Assembly: GCA_023374045.1 (NCBI GenBank)
Contig: CM041777.1
Coordinates: forward strand, 458,732,251 to 458,796,250
Direction: 5' to 3'
Length of the DNA stretch: 64,000 nt
Source: Limonium bicolor
Lineage: Eukaryota > Streptophyta > Magnoliopsida > Caryophyllales > Plumbaginaceae
Shown here: positions 21,282 through 33,200 of the stretch, piece by piece
Layout of the letters: each line of letters begins with the position of its first letter
Numbering within the stretch: position 1 is the first letter of the stretch
Notes under the pieces: generated by a model
What the model was told of the DNA's origin: nothing
The model's database searches: none
The model's input: only the letters and a program-made list of their open reading frames with translations
Position numbers and translations under genes: made by a program

Positions 21282-22692
21282 TTCTTTTATTAAACGTGCG
21301 AACGAGTCTCGTTCTCACAGGGTCAGGGCTTATGTTTTTATGTGGTGCTTCCTAACCTACACTCGGCGTGTTTGGTGCTTGCACTCGTTCCTCACCTACA
21401 GTCACAACTTCTAGACCATTGAGTTCGATATTTGATGGATTTACGCATTTGATCTGTTACTTTCACGTGATTGGACACACTATCAAGTCGGAAGTCTTTA
21501 AAGCTTATAACGTGGCCACGGGTGTGATGAAGGACAACGGGACCATGGAGGGATATTTGAGGTATGTGGAGCTTAAGTGGGTGACCAAAGCTGCAACTTG
21601 CGTCTTCTCTCAGATTCATCTTCCTTGTCTTGAAGTCGTCTAACTGCTTCATGTTGACGTTGTTTTCGAGCTTCTGGACTTGGACTTTTGAAGTTGTCCT
21701 TTACACCATTTCTCTTTTCATCTTTTGGATTTCTTCGAGGCACTTCGATTTTGCCTCTTTGTTTGATCCTTTCTTGACTTTGCCTTCGGGGTTCTTGTGT
21801 TTCCCGGTTTTGAGTTTTGAGAGCTATTTTGATGTGAGCTCTTTGGATCCTGTGTCACTTTGGGACCATTTGCGGATCACTTCGTCATGCTGATAGCGGC
21901 TTTGCTTCTCTGGACTGATGAAAACGTTATCTGAGAGTCAGGCTCCTCGCTTCCTTTGGTCACCGGGTTGGTTATTCATCACGGGCTGGCTTGTTTGGAG
22001 CTTTGCAACATCGAAAAGGGATATATGAAAGGCTCAGCGGGGGTGCCTAGGGTTTAATGTCAGGGTTTACAAGCTTTTAGCTATGTGGTGTTGTACCTAG
22101 GTGCTTCGTCATTCCTGATAGTTTGTATCCGTTCGTTGTTACTTTTCGCAGGTCTAAGAGTAAATTTACAAATTATCTCCTTCGGTCGGAGTTATGCCGT
22201 TTACCTCACCTTTGAATGTGGTCTCACCGGAGTCGTGTAAAAATGACACGCTCGTTCACTCTTGGTTTTTCCGCTCAAGTCACTCTCGTGAATTCTCACT
22301 CTGAGACTTGTTCGCACAAAAGGTGAAAGATGACGAACTTAAACTCAGATTGCCCCCAGTATTAATCCAGGGTTTATAACAACAATTTGACAAATGTAGA
22401 CTTGAACCGCTTCGTGGGTTGCTTGGATGTTTTGGGGTGAGTAGTGGTGTTTGGTTGGACATGTTCATCTTTTAGAACAGAAGACAAGTCGTTTTGTTCA
22501 GTTGCCAAGAAATGACCGTTTCATGAGCAAGATGCAAGGTGAACGAACACATTTCTTTTATTATCATTTTTGTGATTACAAACTGAAAAAGCCGAAAAAA
22601 CTGAAATTTTAAAATCTAAACTTCATTAAAAGAGAAATGTGATAAACTTCCCACAAATTGAAATGAGTAAACAAAACACTGCTAGATTTTGC

Positions 22693-23993
22693 CTACTCAA
22701 CAAACTGGAGTCCTTGCTCGATAAGGTCTTCGATCTTGTGCTTCAATGCTCTGCAGTCGTCAGTACTGTGTCCTGGTAGTTGATGAAACTGGCAGAACTG
22801 ATGGAGATGTTCCCCGGCTTGGGTGATCCCAGGACTAGGTGTGAGAGGCTGTAGTAAGTCTAGCTCTTGTAGCTTCACGAGTGCTTGACTGAGAGGCCGG
22901 CCAATGTCGGTAAACTGTCTCGGTGCAGAGAACCTCTTGGATCGGGGTGAGGCCTTGACGCTCTGTTTTGCAGCACTGGGTTTTTGTATGGTGCTCACTC
23001 GGTACGAAACTTGAGCTACTCTGGCCGGTCCTGACTTAAAGGTCTCGATACTCACACCCTGGGCTTTGGGTTGTCCCAGCTTCAGCTCGCCTTTGTGAAT
23101 CTTTTCTTCCATGACCCTTACCTGTCCCATCAGCATGTCGAAATTAGGGAAGTATGTGCAACTCAGCTCGTTGTTGTATTGTCTCTGCATATTGTCCACA
23201 ATCATTCGAATTTGTTCTTGCTCATCCATTTTTGTAGGCATAGCAGCGGCTTTCATCCTCCACCGTTTGATGAAGTCGGACATTGATTCACTGTTTCCCT
23301 GCCGGGTACTGGCAAGGTCGGACCTGGTGACTTCAAGATTCTTAGCATACTCGAAATGGTGCAGGAAAGCCTCACAAACCTCTTCATAGGTTTTGGTGTT
23401 CATCCTCTGAGTCAAGTACCAACGTTGAGGTATTTCATCGAGATAACGGCGAAAACCTTGGCCTTCTGCATGTCATTCAACCTGAGGATGGACATTTCCC
23501 TATCGAACATCGCCAGATGGACCTGTGGGTCTGAGGAACCCTTGTATAGAGCAAGTGTGGGTAGCTTCAACTTTAGAGGGAGATTAACCTCGGGGTACGA
23601 TTCCATAGAAGAGTAATCGAAACCAGCTGGCTTGCTAGCTTTTTCCATGCGCTCAATCCTTTTCAGGGCCTTCCTTAATTCTGCAGTTAGTTGGCGGTCC
23701 GGGACGACTTGCCCTACAAATCTTTGTGCATCCTGGGCCTCAACAGAGTTAACTTCGATGTAGTCACGCTCGTTCCCAGAGTCAACAATCTTTCCTGAAA
23801 TGTTTTCCTGATGACCAACCTCAAGGGAATTGATTTTGCCTTTCAGCTCTTCGATGATGGTGACATACTTAGCCTCCATGTCATTAGTGGTGGACCTATG
23901 TTTCTGTTCCATGGCATCAAAGGCAGCCATGTACCTTTGCTCTAAGGCTGCAAGCTGGGCCTCCATGCTGACTGGGTTTCCTCCCTCTGCCAT
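22693..23993 (-). pseudogene. gag: Ogre/Tat-like gag of E1, single frameshift
   Basis: Capsid protein precursor of E1. It starts MAEGGNPVSMEAQ at 23993. The first 190 codons hold a coiled-coil-like region (AQLAALEQRYMAAFDAMEQ) and the gag core LKLPTLALYKGSSDPQVHL. A one-base deletion near 23457, just after MQKAKVF, shifts the frame and ends the first ORF at 23412. The second ORF (23415-22693) continues with EVCEAFLHHFEYAKNLEV, FIKRWRMKAAAMPTKMDEQ and a knuckle-like CQFHQLPGHSTDDCRALKH, stopping after GLQFVE. Nothing resembling protease or reverse transcriptase follows. Apart from the frameshift the gene looks recent compared with E2 gag. Confidence 0.9.
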
Positions 23994-25231
23994 ACTTGGG
24001 ATTCGGGCTTATCTGTTAGAAAACAAAAGTGGATTGAGCTAAAATTCTGGACCGTGAAGAAGTTTTAGGTAAAAACTTGTTTGGGCTGCAAGAAAAGCAT
24101 ATGAGCTGGAATGTTCGAATATTGTGGGTAGGCACCGAGGCCCGAAATGAGTTGGAAGGGAGGCACATGGGCCGGAATGATTCATGAGCTGTGAACTGGT
24201 GCCTAGGCTGAAATGTTTGAAGAGCGTGGTTCTTGAGCCGGAATGTTCTGAGAATTGGGCGCCTGGGCCAGAATGTGTTTGGGCTAGAAGTAAAGCGCAT
24301 GGGCCGAAGTGATTTCTAAACCATGTTCTGGATGTGAATTGGAATTTGGGCCGAGTGATTATGATTGGGCCTGAAGATGATACCCATGTCTAGGATCGTG
24401 GGTCAAAACCTGAGTGAAAAAGTCTTCCTGGACTAGAATGGGCCTCGAAAAGGAAAGGCCTGATGGATTTTTATGGATCGCTTTAGGTGGATTTGTTTTT
24501 TTTCATGGGCCTGGAACTAAATTGATAATTCAAATTGGGCCGAAAGAGAGAAATCACCTAAGTCTAAACTTTTGGGCCGAAGCCCAAATGTTTCACATAT
24601 CAAACCAAACAGGCCTCTGGGCCGCAAACATAAAGCCGTAAATTCAGGTTGGGCTGAGTTGATGTAGGAAAAGTTCCTATCAATTCCTAGGCTGGGTAGT
24701 GGGCCGATCACACAAGCAGACAAGGCCCATACAAATTCCACATGTCCTCACTTGACACTTATCCAATTCGGGTATGGATCGATCCGGAGAGGTGCTTGGG
24801 GCGTGGGCCCAGGTCACCACAAAGGAATAGGGCTTGCACGCTATTCTCTTTGGGCTTCCCCACTTTTTTCACATCACCTGAAGGTGTGTCTACGGTCGGG
24901 TCTTTGACTGACCAAACAATGGGCTAGGTAAGGGCACTGCCAGGAAAACGCTTGGGGCTAAAGCCCAGGTATTAAGGGGATGTGGTTAGACGACATCCTC
25001 CTCTTTTCCCCCTTATTCACATCACCTAAAAGGTGTGAGTCCCTGACAGGGGACCCTCAAACGGGTCCCGGGGTAAAGGTTTGTGGACCCTCGCTCTCAT
25101 ATGATGCAAAGGTACAGAAATTAAATGCGCACAAAAGTAAACAAACAAAGTAATAAAGCCATAAATAAACATTGTCGAGTTAAGCCCTCTTTCTTAAAAT
25201 TAAGAGTTTGTCCCCAGCAGAGTCGCCAGTC
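23994..25231 (-). other. 5' leader of E1
   Basis: Long untranslated leader. Bases 24044-24330 carry degenerate GGGCCGGAATG repeats at 30-40 bp spacing. Bases 24775-25231 match the E2 leader (13505-13990). ORFs here (24016-24300 and 24517-24741 -, 24414-24641 and 24742-24927 +) lie in non-coding leader and are not supported. Confidence 0.7.
25211..25228 (-). promoter_or_regulatory. E1 primer-binding site (tRNA-Arg type)
   Basis: TCCCCAGCAGAGTCGCCA on the + strand equals a tRNA 3' end including CCA, so the minus strand is the primer-binding site. It lies 3 nt from the LTR. It matches plant tRNA-Arg ends with about two mismatches. Confidence 0.8.
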
Positions 25232-25813
25232 TGTGAGCCTCGATTTTAAACCCTATCCTATGTTGATTAAAGTTGATTAGGATCTAATCGGGTTTTAGGT
25301 CCACTTATAACCTAAGATTAATAACTATGTCATATAACAATAATTATTAAAACCTAAGCTAGCTCACTGGAACCTATTATGAGTCGCCACCTAATTTTAA
25401 CCTAGATCAAATTAGGAAAGGAGAGTTCGGGTTCGGGGGCTTGATATTCGACTTAATTAGGGTTCAATTACTTTCATTACCCCTAGAAGTCGTTTTTCCT
25501 CTACTTAGTTTAATTACGGCTTATTACGAGTCGTTTTAAGCTAAGTGTGCGAGCTTCTGTTTTTTTTGTTTTTTAGCATTTTTTGACTGAAAATAAAAGT
25601 GAAAGTTGAAATTACCTAAACTAGGGTTTCGGAGGCAGAATTAGGTCAAATTTTGTTTCCGTCCGTAGCCGCGGACCTAATGTCCGTAACCACGGACCCT
25701 AGTTAATCTATGTGAAAATTAAAGTCGAATTAAACAGAAAACAAAAATTTGAAAAGTCTGGGGCCACGGACAGGATGTCCGTAGGCCCGGACATAGTTTA
25801 ACAAAACCTAAAT
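25232..25813 (-). repeat. E1 5' LTR, first piece
   Basis: Begins TGTGAGCCTCGATT, near-identical to 14118 onward. It is broken at 25813 by element B with target duplication TAAAT (25809-25813 and 40037-40041). Confidence 0.95.
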
Positions 25814-26111
25814 TGTAACACCCCAACTCAATCCAAATGTGGTCTCGCAACTTGACAGCATATATATATACATGTCACAGCGGAATTCTTTACACTCCAG
25901 GACCTTGCCACGGTCTGACTACAGAATATACCGAACATTAGTACATAACAACCTTAACCAAATACATATTCTTTTTACAATCCTCTCAACAACCTATACA
26001 TCTTACTAACTCAATTGCCATACGAGTGTACATGCACAACTCATAGGTCACACTTAATCCTTAACACTTGTATCCTCTTCTTACTCTTGCGACGGCCGCT
26101 TCCTGATGTAC

Positions 26112-26146
26112 CTGTGTAGTAAAAACAGCCCCCAAAGGGGGTCAGC
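26112..26146 (-). promoter_or_regulatory. Conserved hairpin / putative branch point and 3' splice site, B 3' LTR
   Basis: On the minus strand: GCTGAC, CCCCC-TTT-GGGGG hairpin overlapping it, GTTTTTACTACACAG. Branch A (26142) to the G of AG (26112) is 30 nt. The other LTR of B has the same at 35846-35880. Confidence 0.45.
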
Positions 26147-26404
26147 ACGAATGCTGGTACGATCCCCTCATGGCCCCCAAGCTAACGTGGCTACGACGAC
26201 TAATTGTCGATAGCATGGAGGTTGATTAAATGCACAACATAATAGTAAATGCTGTAAACAACAATCCATATATGAACAATCAAAGTTCACACGCAATGAA
26301 CGACTTAAATGCGTTCCCTTAATTGGAGAGTTAGTTATTTAACTCCTTAAGTAATGTTCCCTCTTAACCTTAGTCCATCCTTATCTCACCTTAATCATAG
26401 TCTT

Positions 26405-26690
26405 ATCTTAACCTTAGAAACAACCATCCTTTAATAAGGAGTGGATGTTACTTATCTTAATCTTAATTATACAAATCATCCTTTAAAAGGAATGATTGTA
26501 ACTTATCTTAATCTTAACTTAATCTTAATCTTAACTTAATCTTAATCTTAATAATACAAATCATCCTTTAAAAAGGAATGATTGTAACTTATCTTAATCT
26601 TAACTTAATCTTAATCTTAATAATACAAATCATCCTTTAAAAAGGAATGATTGTAACTTATCTTAATCTTAACTTATTCTCAGAATACAA
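26405..26690. repeat. ATCTTAA / CATCCTTTAAAAAGGAAT tandem array in B 3' LTR
   Basis: Four or five units of about 55-85 bp joining the near-palindrome ATCCTTTAAAAAGGAATGAT to runs of CTTAATCTTAA. The same array, slightly shorter, is at 36145-36430 in the other LTR. Confidence 0.85.
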
Positions 26691-27517
26691 ACCGTTCCTG
26701 GAGGGGAATGGTTGTAGCCCAAGTCCAAACCTGGGATTTAGGTGATCCCACCGCACCATCTTAATGCCACCTACCCTGGACAGGAGTCCAGCGTAGCTGA
26801 GCCGGCAACCGGCCCTAGGCTACAAGTCCGAAGACAAGTCCTTAAGCGGAGGGCGGATCTGATTCAGATACCGTCCCCCTTTTTCCTTAGCATGCATGAC
26901 CGGAGATCGGTCCCGGGTTTCCTCACTCAAGTTCCAGTTAGTAATAGTCTCAAGACCATGTTTGTTGGTTAACCTCTTTCGTTTCATATCGTCCCTTATT
27001 AGGGGGCGTTCCTTAGTCTCACTCAATTCCTTACTAAACATTGGTTAGTAAGTTCTCACGGTATGTTGTGTTAGTTTTCAAACATCACACAACGATACAA
27101 TAAATATAATATATTCCGGTTGCATGCTTTATCTTGTTTAGTGAGCACACAAAAACAGATAGCACACAAGCCGAGGGACACCTCGTTAGCAAGTAGGTCA
27201 CAAGAAGAACTGTACCGTTCACCGTTGGCCGTTCAGTTGCTTAATCTCTTCCGGAGTCCAATTTCCAAGTCCTAAAACATTCATTCAGTTTTAGGTTGTT
27301 AATCACTTAACTTAATTCATTCAACTTACTTAACTTACTTAACCCTTAATGATCCCCACCTAACACCTCTTAAGTCTTACAACTTAATCTTACAAACCTA
27401 ATCTTAAACTTTTAAGTTTATTCTTAACTTAATCCCTTAGGTCTTTATACCCTTAATGGGGTACCATTAATACCACTAAACTCTCTTAGGGTTTCTTTTT
27501 TTTTTTTTTTTTTTATG

Positions 27518-27624
27518 GTCCGACCGACCCACCCCCTGGGTAGGTCGGCTGCAGAGAACATCCAACTTCACAGTTTCAGCCCGACCGACCCAGACTGGGG
27601 TCGGTCCCCTGGGTAGGTCGGCTG
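27518..27624. repeat. GGTCCGACCGACCC palindromic array in B 3' LTR
   Basis: Two units with the arms CCGACCGACCCA and TGGGTAGGTCGG, each followed by CTGCAGA. The partner LTR (37249-37370) has an extra GACCGACCCACC insertion of about 12 bp. It follows a long T tract. Confidence 0.9.
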
Positions 27625-30290
27625 CAGAAACTTCCCATACGTTGTCAAACTTTCTCCAAATTTTTCCTCAAGCCTTCTAATGTGTTCTAACATCATTTGG
27701 CACATCAAACACACCTTATAACCTCCACCAAACTCATTAAAACAACTCCAAAGATCATTCCAACCTTTAGCTCAATTCTTGTAAGAAATTCCTAACACTT
27801 GTCAATTAATTCCTTATATTTCTAACATGTACATTTTGTCTAAAACTTCAACTAACCAAAGTGTTTCTTTTCTACCCATATAACTCCTCCTTAACATCAT
27901 TGCTTGTTAAAACCTTCCAAGGTTATCTTGCATGTCCATGCACAATTTCTCTTCTTTTCACTTGTTACTCATCACTCTTAAACTCTTAAGCTTGCTTATA
28001 CATTTCTTTCCATTATCTTAATACCTTGACATTGTTCTTCATTTACCTTAACCATGCAACACCCTCCTTAGACATTTCCACTCCTCTTATGCAACTTACT
28101 CACCATTCTCATGACCATACCCTCTTATACGTTTCTAGTCATTTTCCTTGATGACTTACAATATCCTCCTACCATTTTCACTTCCATCACCCAAGTCCAC
28201 ACATTACCATTCAACTAAACCTTACTAGTCCACCACTAACATCACCACATCTTACACAAACTTCTCGAACTCTCATTGTTCTTCTCTTAGTTCATACCTA
28301 AATCACCTTAAAGCATTATACACCTTTCCTTCAGATTTGCACAAGTCTTATCATTCCTCATACCGTGTCTTTGGGTGTTCAATGCACCCATCTAAACTCT
28401 AATTTCCTCATAGACCATTCTAGGTCATTCTCATCCTCAAGAACTCCTTAGTTAACTCATTTCCACTCAAATTCTTCATAATGACTCCTAGTAAATCCTA
28501 GGTCATATTAATTCACCACCATCACCTAAGCACTTATTTTCTACTCAAATTTCGCCATAGCTCCGCTAGTATATTCTCATGCCCAAATGCATTGTTTTTC
28601 TCACCACATCTCATCACCAAACCAACTCATTCACAACAACTCATTATATTGCAATAATCTTAAATTGCATAGCACCAAGGCTCTTAAATGACATGGCTCT
28701 TAGGCCCTTAAATGACTTAAACTTAAACACTGAATTTCCCACATATAAAAGCTTTCAACCTGCAAATACACTCATCAATCTCATAGTAGTTATAATGCTC
28801 TTAAAATCCACCTTAAACTTATATTACTAACTCATTCTCATTAGCTCCTTAATCACAAGTTCATAAGCTTGTTTAAGTTCTTTTTCTTAGGTTATATAAC
28901 CCAATACACAATGTAAGCTCTAAGCCACATTGGTACTTATCTAAAACTCATTCCTTAATCTTAAACCACCATTAGGTAAGCATTTTACCTTGTTTTCTCA
29001 AGCTTATCTTAATCTCCTCCTTAGACCTTCTTCTTGCATAGATCTCGGCCACCACTTAAATTCCCCTTGCCAATGTTCTAATCAATATTCAATGACTCAT
29101 ATGAGTACTAAACAATACACTAACCTCAAGGAATAAAAACCTAGGTTAGAAATGTGTTCTAAGACATAAAAGTGGATGATTACCTTTGAAGTCTCAAAAT
29201 AGACTTGGGATTGAATGAAATAGGACCTCCACTAGTCCTTGGTGAATAAATCAAGCTAGAACAAGGCATAAAAATGAAGCCCCATGAGTAGTAATTTTCG
29301 GTAATGTGGAGAAATGGTGGAAACCTAACTTTTCTTACATATTCTTTACCTTAAGAGAATGGAGAAGCTAATGCACCCTCCAAGCTTATTTTTCCCCCTT
29401 CAATGGCGATTTCCCATGGCTCCAAAATGAGGCTTTTCAAATTTTGAAAAGATAGGAAGCAAGGCCTTGGTCTAACTAAGAGAAATCTATGCTTAGTTTT
29501 TGATTTGGAGCTAAAATGAGCAAGTTATGGACAAAGCAAGGTGGAGCAAGTATGGAGCTGGTTGGGAACGGTTTAGAACAGAGAAGAAGAAGAGGAACTC
29601 GTTGGTGAAGAAGAGAAATGAAGAAGAGAGGAGAGAGGTAGGCTAATAAAGGATATTTTGCTTTATAAAAGCAAATAGTAACTTTCTTTACTTTATCTCT
29701 TCTTATTTTCTTATTTGATGAAGTCTATGGTGACTCATCCCCTTAAAACCGTCCCCCCCTTACTAATTAACATAAATAAGGCCTTGTTTGGCCATTTAAC
29801 TAATTAAGGTTGCCTTAAGTCAAAACTAGCACTATTTGAGCACTATTCACTAATTAGTGCACATATTCGTGAAATTTTTGGTTTCCCATTGATTTAGGCT
29901 TCCTAATGTGATACTAATTAGTACACATGTTGATTAAGGTGTAATCATGGGCATTTAGCCACTCAAAACTTATTTCTAAGACAATTTCTCAAAAATGTGC
30001 TTTAAGGCCTCTTAAAGCACATTTTGTGTTTTAACTTGTTTTCAAGCTTGGTTTTCTTTGCTAATTGATTTAAAATGACCATTAGAATATTACTAAGGTC
30101 TTATCATGATATTTGGGTACTCACCCAAGTCTCTCCAAGCTTAGAGCACGTTTTTGCCCTGATTGCCCTTAAGGCACTTTCTTGTGTTTTCCTTGGTTTA
30201 AATTGTCTACCAATCTTTCTAAGGCATATTCTAGCCTTACTACATCATAATTTGATGTTTTCTTAGCATACTTAGGTTTGGGGTATTTCA

Positions 30291-33200
30291 ATCTACCCCC
30301 CTTAAAAGGACTTTGTCCCCAAAGTTCCTATGCATCTTTTCTTATTAAAATGCATGTCTTACCTCATTCCATAGATCATACAGATCGTACTTATGTATAC
30401 TTAAACTCCTTGAATCCTTAGGTCCACCATATACCTATTCTTAAATATCACACAACATGCTCACGCATGTATAACACTCAAAATTCTTTTTGTTCCTTTT
30501 GATGATTAAAACCTTCACATAACTTCCAACGTATTCTCCCATGTCACCGGTCCGTAGACAATGGCTCATTCGTCCTCGTCACCATGGGCCAGAATACAAA
30601 ACACGCTGCTCTCCCCATGTCACCGGTCCGAAGACAAAGGCTCGTGCGTCCTCGACTTCATGGGCGAGACTCAGTAAAAAGGTAATCCTTTTTACGAGGT
30701 CATGTGAGGAATAATTCCTCTAGTTAAAAATACAAACAACTCCAATTTCATTTTATCTTAAGGCCTCTATCCATAGTGTGATTTAATTGTGACCACTGGT
30801 AGGGAGTTTCAGGAATCATCCAACCCTGATGTGATCAGCATCAGTGTCGAACTATCCTTCCACTCCAATTTGTGTTCGGTTTCCCTTGATCCCTAGAAAA
30901 TCAAGTTCCACCTCCCACGTCATTTTCAAACATCAGATAATTCACTCATATCCAATTTTTCTATCTTTTTAGTTCTTCTAATCATAATCAATACATCTCC
31001 AAGGGGTGGACTTAGTCCATCAAGCATTCCCAATTCATCTCTTAGTAATTACCTCAAGACTTAAATTCCCACTAAGTTCTATATCAGTCTCATATCATTT
31101 TTCACCATCTTATCTCATAGCATTACTGCTTCCTTCCTCATGCTCATATCAAATAATATCTCATAGTGTTATCTTATTCTTATCTCACACATAGTCTCAT
31201 ATCGACTCATACCTCATATATTCTTATTTCTTAAGTCTCCTTAATCCTCTTCCTTAATTCTCTTAACTTGTACTCACACCGGAGTTAACAAGATAGGTAC
31301 TTAATATGTATGGTATTCACATCTTCTGTGTGCAATAACCATGATTTACCTCAAAATGTTTATGTAAAACATATTCTCAAATTATTTTGTGCTATGCACA
31401 CCGTAGTTTATGTACTCAGTACACAAACATACGCTAAGCGGTTTTCGCTCTACCCCCCTTAAAATGGATTACGCCCACGTAATCTGCATTATATCATCCT
31501 TGAACATAAGTTCAAGATGTCTAATTCTCACCAAGCATTCTAGCTTCCATGTCATCTATCTTACTTAGAATTCGATCAGGAATGACTTAGTCTCTGTATC
31601 GAGGATTCTTAACGGTATTTATACCGTTTCCTTAACTTAGTTTGGTCTAATCTCAAAGTAGTGGTCTGCCAGCTTCCGCTGCACCACTCTGATGTTCTTA
31701 GGCTTAACTGCTTCACTTATCTTTTTATGGCATTGTATATCCTCCTGCCTCCTTACAGTTTAGGTATATTGGTCTCTCAATGGACACGTGTTATCTTTAT
31801 ATATACACGGCCTTAATGAGTTGTAACTCGTCTATCCATTCTCCTTGAAGATCTTATGTTCATACTCTTAGTGTTTTCTCGAATGTCTAAGTTGTTCTCT
31901 CCAACTGACCTTTGGTCTGAGGATGATCCTCAATCTGAAACTACTGTTTAGTGCGTATCGCGCTTTACAGTCTTAATCTCTTACATCTTAAGACATGTCC
32001 AATGTCTGTACTTAACAATTCGTGCTCTTCGCACTCCATAGTCCTTAATTATTCGTTCTCTGATTTCTCGTGTTGTTGGTTCAACTGAATTCTTCTCTTC
32101 GACTGTTTGTGGTAGTAGCTGCGCTTGTCTGATCTTGCGTCGTTGTCGGTGGTACGGAGTCGACTACTTCCCGTGTTCCTTACACCACTCATCCACATGC
32201 ATGGGGTACCTTACTGGTACATTACTACTTACCCAACTAACTCATAAATGAGCGTGTCAGGCCTGCAAGCCCCTGTGGGGTGCAGTCGTCCCACGTCTCG
32301 TTTTAGTAAACTCATAGTGTCTGTCACACGTTTAGCTATTGCTAATTATGAAGTATTCTGTTGTCGATCTCCTCTTTCATCGTTCCATAATAACATTTAT
32401 TGTTCTTCTTGAAGTTAATCAAGGGAAATCCATTATTGTGTTCTTGGTATTGTATGCTCTAGCTCTTTCTGTATCCCGTACTGATTCTATTTCTTAGTAG
32501 CTTAGGTCTCTTTCCATAGAGCCTCTTATCTTCTTTCTCCTATTAGGAAAGCACTTCCAGTTCCTTAAGGAATGGGTTGTGTGCTTCCTGTGTAATCTTA
32601 CCAAACCAGGTCCAGACTACTGGCATCAATGCTCAGTTCGTCTACCATCTTATTTTCTTACTTATACTGGTCTTAACTCATAAATCTAATTGCCTCAGTG
32701 TCAATATTTGACGGCTCATTCATAATGGTCGCCTTACCGCGCACCATGACTTAATCCACCTTTCTAACTATTGTACTCACGACCACTACTACCGTGGTAG
32801 TTGGCCCTTACCATGTTGCCCATTAATGGTGCAACCTCTTATTCACTTATTCTCATGTCTTACCTTATACTCAATCCCTTCTGGGTGTAAACACATTGGG
32901 AGTTTTCTCATTCCGGTGTATAGCGGTTGTGTTACCATGCTGTAAAATAGTTGTCTCTTAATACGAAGGTGTTCTGCTCCAATCTCAGATTTGTAAACAG
33001 GCTGATTTCTCTCGCTTTCTTTCATCCTTAATGATGTTATCTACCATGTAGTTTAACTGGTAACTGAAGAAGTCATCCACTGATTCACAAGCTCTTCTGA
33101 GCATTGATTAATTGACGTGCCATAATGTGCAGTCACAATGTTTATCTCTGACGATCACTAATTCTTACATCCTGGGTGTTGGATATGAGGTCTATCTCTG

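Larger units (their letters stand above)
19926..22692 (-). mobile_element. E1 3' non-coding region between gag and 3' LTR
   Basis: The polypurine tract lies at the left edge (19926-19942). Three serial tandem arrays follow (20035-20270, 20280-20775, 20830-20960), then two palindrome-plus-polypurine modules at 21181-21281 and a third tract at 22350-22363. Short ORFs on both strands (e.g. 21184-21414, 21368-21643 and 21630-21893 +, 21392-21652 -) do not resemble pol or any family I know. Ogre/Tat elements are known for variable 3' untranslated regions rich in tandem repeats. Confidence 0.75.
25814..30290 (-). repeat. B 3' LTR (4.48 kb)
   Basis: Reads TGAAATACCCC (30290) to GGGGTGTTACA (25814) on the minus strand. 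A TATA-like TATAAAG lies near 29667 (about 620 bp in), followed by C/T-rich sequence. A donor candidate CTTCAAAG|GTAATC is at 29183 and an acceptor module at 26112-26146. Arrays are at 26405-26690 and 27518-27624. The ORFs 26742-26972, 26820-27041, 28579-28830 and 30075-30266 are duplicated in the other LTR and have no recognisable product. Confidence 0.92.

Noticed and set aside
22693..23993. Programmed frameshift in E1 gag
   Set aside because: The shift near 23457 lacks a slippery heptamer and E2 keeps the original frame there, so a one-base deletion is the simpler reading.
26742..26972. A frame starting MIPPHHLNATYPG, kept in both LTRs of B (also 36465-36737)
   Set aside because: Both LTRs are copies of one sequence, so conservation is not independent. 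The frame end differs after a one-base change and it is antisense to the element.
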